A stretch of DNA of 64,000 nucleotides, taken from contig JAQGEQ010000058.1 of NCBI GenBank assembly GCA_034620365.1, forward strand, positions 62,001-126,000, read 5' to 3'. The translations under genes and the position numbers were made by a program. Positions 57,901 through 64,000 of this stretch are shown piece after piece. The notes under the pieces are model-generated. The model did no database searches. It was not told the origin of the DNA and saw nothing but the letters and a program-made list of their open reading frames with translations. The stretch is from Pegea sp. RAD2-039. Its lineage: Eukaryota; Chordata; Thaliacea; Salpida; Salpidae. Positions within the stretch are counted from its first letter, which is position 1, and each line of letters begins with the position of its first letter.

Positions 57901-58982
57901 CTTTTTCTTTTTCAATTTCTTTTTCTTCATCAATAACTTCAAGAACTGATAAGGTTGCCTATAAGAAATAGATTTAAACAAATTATGTAATAACTTATTT
58001 AGTCAACTGTTATCATTTAATTAATTTACATTAAGTATAATAAAATATGAATAAAAAAACTTCCGATAAAATCTAAAAACCTATTTACAAATCAGTCATA
58101 AAACTACTACAAAAGACAAGCAAGTGTTATCAGTGAAAAAATGTTTATAAAACTTACTCTATTGGAGTCAATAGTATTGCCAACAGTTTCTCCAACAACA
58201 ACTGAATTAATATCTGAAATTAATTGTAATTTCTTATACAGAATTAAATTTCAATAATTTGAATGACAACGTAAATAAACCTATGAACATAAAGTAATAT
58301 GTTTCAGAAAAATCAGCTTAAATTCATTATTTTTAGAAATAGAACAACAACTTTGTGTGCTACACTTACATAAGTGCTTCATGTATTCCAACTAAAAATT
58401 AAAAAAAAATCAAATTTGCTGACTAACAGAATCATTAAATTAAAAAAGGAATTATTCAAAGGTTTATTATGTTAAGTATAATTAAATGAGCTTGAAAAAG
58501 TGAATATTTGATAGATGATTACAGCTTTAATAATAATTGAAATAAATCAATTTACCAACAAACATTTCCACTGTTGCAGGTTAAAAACGTTTTTTTCAAC
58601 GAGCTCTAAAATTTCTATATGTTAATATATGTGGTTACAAATATTTAATTAATTCTCTAACCTTTTGTTTGGTTTTCTGTAAAATTACCTTTAAATAAAA
58701 ATGTAGTTTTAAATTCTGATTATCAGTTGCAATTAAGACATTTAGTTAAAAAATAATCATTCAAAACTAAAGTAAACTTACCATAAGTTGATATTTTGAT
58801 CAATACTAATTGAGGCTGAAAGCATTAAAAAAGTAGTTAATTAATACAATGCAAGCTTAAAAATATTTTACAAAAGTTATTTAAAAGTGATATTAATAAA
58901 TTTATCGAGTTTATTTACTTACCAGTTGAAAATAGATTTCGTTTAAATGTAGGTGATTCACTTCATATAAGTGAACTTCCAT
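51982..58982 (-). CDS. modular acidic protein of ~24 tiny exons with a 3x five-exon cassette
   Basis: Proposed exons, 5' to 3' on the minus strand: 58923-58982, 58782-58815, (optional 58689-58715), 58556-58605, 58370-58391, 58158-58213, 57902-57958, 57479-57526; three cassettes of five exons (56776-56829 to 52583-52636); 52412-52459 and 51982-51990. All have GT/AG borders and the whole chain stays in one frame: 391 residues, or 400 with the optional 27-base exon. The N-terminus (MEVHLYEVNHLHLNEIYFQL, PQLVLIKISTY, NVFNLQQWKCLL) looks folded; then an acidic part (DEEKEIEKEK, DLEDGGDDD) leads into Ser/Asn/Lys-rich, probably disordered repeats. Only the first exons are not multiples of three; the acidic exons 57902-57958 and 57479-57526, all cassette exons and 52412-52459 are phase 0, so any of them could be skipped without a frameshift. 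The last codons give KKLSKL, a possible peroxisomal signal. I do not recognise a family. No open frame longer than ~60 codons exists here, so ordinary ORF searches miss it. Confidence 0.7.
52583..53581 (-). repeat. exon cassette 1 (3'-most)
   Basis: Five phase-0 exons of 54, 48, 57, 51 and 54 bases in transcript order: 53528-53581 (KKCDSDKCSISSL), 53298-53345 (KTDCSETSNNLVNQIL), 53146-53202 (NENDEIKSKVTSIISEP), 52883-52933 (NNQNVESKP), 52583-52636 (DQNIPDEGPKNKNVESRP). The fourth and fifth share the ending NVESKP/NVESRP, so these exons are themselves related. Confidence 0.8.
54068..55296 (-). repeat. exon cassette 2
   Basis: Exons 55243-55296 (SDRSSISSL), 55010-55057 (KSDSGETSNKMVNPVL), 54859-54915 (NENDEIKSKVISIISEP), 54333-54383 (KQSIGDNNNIQNVEIKP), 54068-54121 (HQNISYKETKNINFESRP). 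Sizes are identical to the other cassettes; introns also align but carry indels (one is about 250 bases longer than in cassette 1). Confidence 0.8.
55606..56829 (-). repeat. exon cassette 3 (5'-most)
   Basis: Exons 56776-56829 (KKCDSDTSSISSL), 56556-56603 (ETNCSETSNNLVIPNL), 56403-56459 (NEDNKIRSKVTSIVSKP), 55873-55923 (EQSIGDNSNIQNVESKP), 55606-55659 (DQNTPYEEPKNINVESKP). Cassette starts are about 1.49 and 1.54 kb apart. Confidence 0.8.
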
Positions 58983-61759
58983 AGTATGATCTGAAATCAA
59001 AGGATCAACGTTTACTCTTGAACTACAAAGTGTTAATGTTACTTGTAATTTATCACAAGGTTAAAAAGAATAATTTTAGATTGAAAAATACTTGCCAAGT
59101 AGGTCTAGTCGCTTATTCATCTCGAAAAATAAATAATTCTATCTGATGAAAAGATAATTGTGAATAGCAAGTCATAAAATTGTTTTTGACAACTGGTTTT
59201 TAATTATTAAGTTTTAAAATTAACTTAGTTAGTTGTAGCGTTAAATGCTATTAGTTATTTCCTAGTATTTTTGCATATTTTAAAATAAGAGCAAACTAAA
59301 ACTGCTTAAAAACATTTGAAAGTATTCAAAGAAAAAATTCGAGATTAGTAACAACTTTGTTTGCGATACAAAATATCTGAACCAAACATTAAAAATTAAG
59401 TAGAAGAATTGCATAATTATCACTTTAAAACGGATATAAAGTATAAATCGATTATAAGTTATTCAGTGACTATCTAAAGCAATGATTTTAATCAAGATTA
59501 TTTCATATAATTCAAATATGAAACCAAGTTTTATGGATTTACTTATTTATTTTACTTTAACTAAGTTTTAAAAGAACGATGCACAAACCTCAATAAAGTA
59601 GACAATTAAAAGGACAAACTTTTTAACGAGAAAGTTATGCAATATTGGTTATTACGTCATAAATGCTAATATTGTTGTCAAAATAATTCAAGTTAGGTTT
59701 TTATTAACATTAAAAAATTATTTATCTTGATTAATTGAATATTTATTTATATTTCCAAGAAATCATTTTAATAAAACCCTTTTCAATAATTTATCAACCA
59801 GAACTTAAACACATTTTTGTAAAAGTATTTAATTTCATATTTTAAAGTAACTAGTTACAACAATTTCTTGTAATAACAATTAGTAAATACAAAATTGGTT
59901 ATGTATTTGCAAACACTTAAGTGAAAAGTTTACCTCTAATCTAAGATCGCTGGTTCTCAAACTTTTCATAATCAGTCTCTAGGCTCTCTTGAAATACTTT
60001 TAGTAAAAATAAATTTGCAATAACCGGTCACGTACAGTGAAGCACCTATTTGAGTCGCAGATAAAAGCTTGTTTGAAAACGGTTGCTGATAATTTTATTA
60101 TTAACTTTCCGATTTTCAAAGTTATAAACACTTGCAAGTAAATACAAACAGTACAAGTTTGATGCAATTATGAGAAATGTTTGCTATTAAACATCTAAGA
60201 TTTTATTTTATAATTAAGCGTCTACCATTCTATCAAAGTAGGTGTTTAGTTGCGTGCTGCTAGGAGCAGAGTTGGTTTGTAAAGGCAAGTTTTTTTATAG
60301 TTGATGTTACTCAGCATAAAGAAAACTCTGAAAATAAATTTGTTTGTTTCTATATTAAAAATGTTGTTTGGTCTTGTCTCTATTTGTAGATGTAAATGTG
60401 GAATTATATAAACTTAATTTATTTCAATTAATTTTAGGATCTTTACATATATACATTATTTATTTTCTGATTTTAATTTAACTTTAATTTAGTAATAATG
60501 GATAATTTAGTTATTTCTCTAAAACAAAAATTAGACTGATAATTAAATTTTATTTGTTTTGCATAAGTTTATTATTATTATTTGTTTCCAGATCCAAAGT
60601 TGAAAGATAATTTGTTACTAGAAAAATTAGTGATTTAAATACTTACTTAATTTTGAAAAATAAAAAAGTCCAAATACAAATTTTGATTCAATATTTAGTT
60701 TATTATAAAGTACGAATTTCAATCAACTGATTTTTTCAAAAGCAAAAATCCACTTGAAATATCCGACTAATTAATTAAGATACAAAGATGATGATTGAAT
60801 ACTAAAATACTTCCAGTTATAATTGGTGCATTAGGAATAACATCAAAAGAATTTGAAAAGTTCACTAAAAAATACTTTGAAAAAATCAAGGAGCTAAAAC
60901 ACAAATTGAGAACAGCGCACATACTCCGTAAAATTTTGATGCGTAATTGAATTTAAAGTTTTCTAACCTCTTTTTTACTTGTAGCGAAAAATACTTTTAA
61001 AAAATACTTTTACATTCAAGAAAACACTTTCGATTTTTACCTTCTTCTTCTTTTACGTTCATTAAAAAAATTTAAAGGTAATTGGATATAAACAATCCTT
61101 TAAGCTTTTAGGCGATAGTTGTAAACATTTTCCTAATAAACAATTTCTTTGAAATTTTTTATGTTAGGGTAATTCCCAGTTTTAGATCTAGAGGTAATGA
61201 CTCAAGGGAGTCTTAGAAATTGTTTTTGCCTTAAAAAAAAGACAACTCAGAAAGCAACAGCTTTACAGGTAAACGAGCGTTTATAGCAGACGTATCATCT
61301 GAATCAAATGATTCTTTTAAATACACAACGAATTTTGAGTTGCTTATATATTAATAAATATTACAATAATTGCTAGCAATCAAAGTTTGTTATAAAATTC
61401 TACAAATGAGATATAAGACATCTTGACTTTACAGTATTAAAGCTATTGATCTAGACATTGATTTTACTTTATGTAAACTGATAATGTTGTCAATAATTCG
61501 TTCAGCAAATCTGATTAAATTTTACAACATCCTTATTTCACTAGAAAATGTTTAAATATCTACACAAAAAATAAACTCAACAGTTTGTTAAAAAGTAAAT
61601 TTTAATCGTCTTACGAGAAAATAAAATTTAGAATCAAATAATCAACAAAACTTTAAAATTTCTTTCAACAAAAAGGCATAGCTAACTTAAAACAATAAAA
61701 AATACGTAGGAAAAAGATAGTTCATTTCAATTAGCAAACAGAAACTTCCTTGTGAATTA
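58983..61759. other. gene-poor stretch
   Basis: Contains the probable 5' UTR start of the cassette gene (58983-58990 and perhaps more) and otherwise AT-rich DNA. One dispersed repeat lies at 60915-60990. No other gene supported. Confidence 0.45.
60915..60990 (+). repeat. dispersed copy of an arm-B repeat
   Basis: Matches 43190-43265 (agcgcacatactc and tctaacctcttttttacttg) and, inverted, 23880-23950. Confidence 0.65.
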
Positions 61760-62974
61760 TTAGACTTCAAAATACTCCTCTTCTGTTACTTCTTGCATTT
61801 CATTCAAAAAACAACGCTTAGAGCAGGATACGACTTGAACAGGAAAAGTCTCTGGGTAAAAACCTAACCTTGTCTCACTTGATAGTGCTGGTCTATTTAC
61901 TTGTACCATTGCCTTTCGTGATTCATTAAAAATCATGTCACCACACGAGCAAATTTGTTTTTCATCAACACAACGATGTAATTTCACTAGATTAGATAAA
62001 TCAGACAACAAACCGTTCCTGTAAGCTACGTTAAAGCTCATGCCATACAAAGATGGTATGTCATTATACTTTGACTGAATATGGATTGGCTGGTTGCCAA
62101 ACTTATAAAGAGGATTTTCCAAAAATTTACACATCTTTAGGTCGGTTAGTTTCAATACACCTGATGGTAAACAAGTTAGCTGATTAGATTGGATGAATAA
62201 TTGTTGGAGCTTGGTTAGACATTTTATCTCATCTGAAAGATATTTCAGATGATTATTATGTAAGTTAACTTCTTTAATCATCTTTAAACTGAAGAAACTT
62301 AGAGGAAGTTTTCTAATTTGATTGTTATTAAGATGCAAATATCTTAAAGTAGCGTTCAATCCTGAATTAGAATTAAATAATTTGTCATCTAATTTTTCAA
62401 TCCAGTTAAACGTAGCAGATAGAGTGCGAAGATGTCTGAGAAAACGGATTTGTTTAGGAATTGATGAAAGACCACTAGAATTTAAAAATAAACGTGTAAT
62501 ATTATTAAAATTGACTTCACTTTTCAAAGAAGCAGTTACTCCTTGGCTCATAAAATAAATCACAACATTGTCAAGGTTCAGTTTTGGGTACAGATATTCC
62601 AGATTAGACAAATCAGTTTTATTAATTGGAGTAAAATTAGACAAATCTGCTTCTTTTATTTCGTCACTTGAATCAACTATTTCATAGCATCCTGCTGTAT
62701 CTGCATTTTTTAAAAGCAGCATACCTCTAACTGCGTCAAGAGTCAACAAACATTTTGGGTGTATCAACCTTTTCCTCTCATGTAAATCATACTTATTATC
62801 AATTAAAAAAATGTTACCTCCAACAACTTTAAAAATATAAATCTTCGGACCCATTTTCTGGTTAATCTTATGAACAATCAAAAATCCATTTTTTTTACTG
62901 GTTTTCAACAGCATTACATCGCTATCATCAAAGTCTTCATCAGGTTTTAATTTTAATTTACATTTAAAATGCAT
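61760..62974 (-). CDS. LRR1: LRR1 (leucine-rich repeat protein 1, CRL2 substrate receptor)
   Basis: An uninterrupted frame of 404 codons. I chose the ATG at 62974 (MHFKCKLKL) because it lines up with the conserved start of the family; an ATG 13 codons upstream (63013) is possible. An N-terminal beta-rich region comes first, then about five leucine-rich repeats (LRHLRTLSATFNWIEKL, LRYLHLNNNQIRKLP, IKEVNLHNNHLKYL, LQQLFIQSNQLTCLP), then the C-terminal Cys-containing domain typical of LRR1: CSCGDMIFNESRKAMVQV and VQVVSCSKRCF. In animals LRR1 is the substrate receptor of a cullin-2 ubiquitin ligase that unloads the replicative helicase at the end of DNA replication (family knowledge). Length is near the family's ~410 residues. 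No intron is seen, unlike many animal orthologues. A 3' fragment of a second copy lies at 17828-18214. Confidence 0.9.
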   Translation of the reverse strand: MHFKCKLKLKPDEDFDDSDVMLLKTSKKNGFLIVHKINQKMGPKIYIFKVVGGNIFLIDNKYDLHERKRLIHPKCLLTLDAVRGMLLLKNADTAGCYEIVDSSDEIKEADLSNFTPINKTDLSNLEYLYPKLNLDNVVIYFMSQGVTASLKSEVNFNNITRLFLNSSGLSSIPKQIRFLRHLRTLSATFNWIEKLDDKLFNSNSGLNATLRYLHLNNNQIRKLPLSFFSLKMIKEVNLHNNHLKYLSDEIKCLTKLQQLFIQSNQLTCLPSGVLKLTDLKMCKFLENPLYKFGNQPIHIQSKYNDIPSLYGMSFNVAYRNGLLSDLSNLVKLHRCVDEKQICSCGDMIFNESRKAMVQVNRPALSSETRLGFYPETFPVQVVSCSKRCFLNEMQEVTEEEYFEV

Positions 62975-63013
62975 TTTTTTCTTGTAATCTTTTATCAATA
63001 TGTTTAAACTCAC

Positions 63014-63811
63014 ATAAAATCAAAAAATGGCTATTTAATAAGAATAAATGTTAACAAACTAACTACCAGCAAAATATGAAAATAAAGATAGCTAGGAATA
63101 TGAGTAAACTGCTATATAATTACTTTAGCCTACTAATGATAGTCAACTCAATTGATATAAAAGAATTATCTTAAATATATAATTAGAATATTGTCATATC
63201 AATATATTAGTATTCATATCTACCTTCAGAAAAACAAATCATCAACAAAATTTCTATATCAATAAAGCAGTTATAAAAACAAAACTTATAAATTTGTTAC
63301 ATTATGCTGGTAAATTATTAAACTTATGATTTTATTTATTTTCTAAGGTTTCCCATAAAAGTTGACCATAAATTATTTATAAAAAAAATGCACTAAAACA
63401 ACCAGAGTTATTAGTATGGGATAAATACTCTAAATAAATATTTAAAGTAAAATATAATTGATTTTATTTTTTTGAGAAGAGTTAAAATAATACATCAATA
63501 AAATAAATAAAAATCAAATAAAAGATTCTAGGAAATACATTTAGTAAAATAAAATAGATAAAACAGAAACTAAGTAAAAACAGATTAGTTCATCTTGAAA
63601 CATATTTGTTTTAGCTTCTACAGAAATAAGTTTGGATATAATCATGAATAAATGACATTTATAAGCCAAATATTAAAAACAAACAATTATTAAGACGGCC
63701 AACAAGTTATTTTTCTTGTATTACTAATTATTCTACAGTGTTTAAAAATTACAAACATAAGAATTCTCTTAAAGAAAGAAAAATAAAACAAAAATATTAG
63801 ATTTGAAGACG
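63014..63811. other. no gene seen
   Basis: AT-rich upstream flank of LRR1. Confidence 0.4.
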
Positions 63812-64000
63812 GTTTATTTATATTTTCGTGTATAAAAAACTCTCTTGCTAGTCACTAACCAGGTAACCTAGGCTCACAAGCTTACAAAAGTAAATTGAAA
63901 GAATTAAAGAGCGCGTCGCGAACATTTATTATAAATAAGGAAAGGGAATTCTTTTTATTTTCACTGAATCAAATTGACAAATGAATAAGTTCTAAGTTGC
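63812..64000 (+). repeat. ~125-bp dispersed repeat, copy 3, plus second block
   Basis: 63812-63935 matches 22560-22690, and 63957-64000 matches 22965-23014, the DNA directly beside the tRNA pair. The window ends where the tRNA genes would follow. Confidence 0.8.

Overview
This is an animal (metazoan) nuclear genome window. It is strongly AT-rich (roughly three quarters A+T by eye), with short spliceosomal introns and spaced-out genes. The recognisable genes are animal genes: LRR1, the 3' part of HSDL2, 5' exons of DNAJC13/RME-8, a piece of an ODAD3/CCDC151-like cilium gene, Ly6/uPAR-type secreted proteins and nuclear-receptor zinc-finger fragments. Two DNA-binding domains in tandem in one nuclear receptor, ciliary genes and very AT-rich DNA would suit a small spiralian such as a rotifer or flatworm. 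That lineage guess is inference and I do not name a species.

Layout. (1) 1-17 kb is a direct tandem segmental duplication. Unit A (about 1-8.8 kb) carries the 3' end of a Gln-rich gene (+) and a broken copy of an unrecognised gene (-). Unit B (about 11.8-17.0 kb) has lost the Gln-rich exon by a clean internal deletion but keeps an intact copy of the (-) gene, so the two units have decayed in complementary ways. (2) 17.8-44.5 kb is dominated by a large rearranged inverted repeat. Its arms carry two intact copies, in mirror orientation, of a six-exon secreted gene: signal peptide, Ly6/uPAR-like domain, Thr/Pro mucin-like repeat and Cys-rich tail. One copy has a repeat exon about four times longer than the other. 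The arms also carry decayed nuclear-receptor genes with two tandem DNA-binding domains, and pieces of a LINE. The left arm holds two tRNA genes that I do not find in the right arm. The spacer (31.9-34.4 kb) holds broken DNAJC13 and ODAD3-like pieces and a 113-bp tandem repeat. (3) 45-51.5 kb has the 3' exons of HSDL2 ending in the peroxisomal signal SKL, two small unrecognised genes, and a dead LINE that is the fullest copy of the family scattered in the arms. (4) 51.9-59 kb is one long minus-strand gene made of at least 24 very small exons. Its core is a five-exon cassette present three times, every cassette exon being a whole number of codons; it too ends in SKL. (5) 61.7-63 kb is an intact LRR1 gene; a 3' piece of a second LRR1 copy, with a stop, lies at 17.8 kb beside the inverted repeat.

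The window therefore mixes stable housekeeping genes with duplicated, inverted and decaying DNA. The best candidates for something new are the 3 x 5 exon-cassette gene, the mirrored Ly6/mucin pair, the two-DBD receptor relics and the tRNA with an Asp-type body and a Glu anticodon. Splice models were built by hand from GT/AG sites, reading phase and agreement between copies; none has transcript support here.
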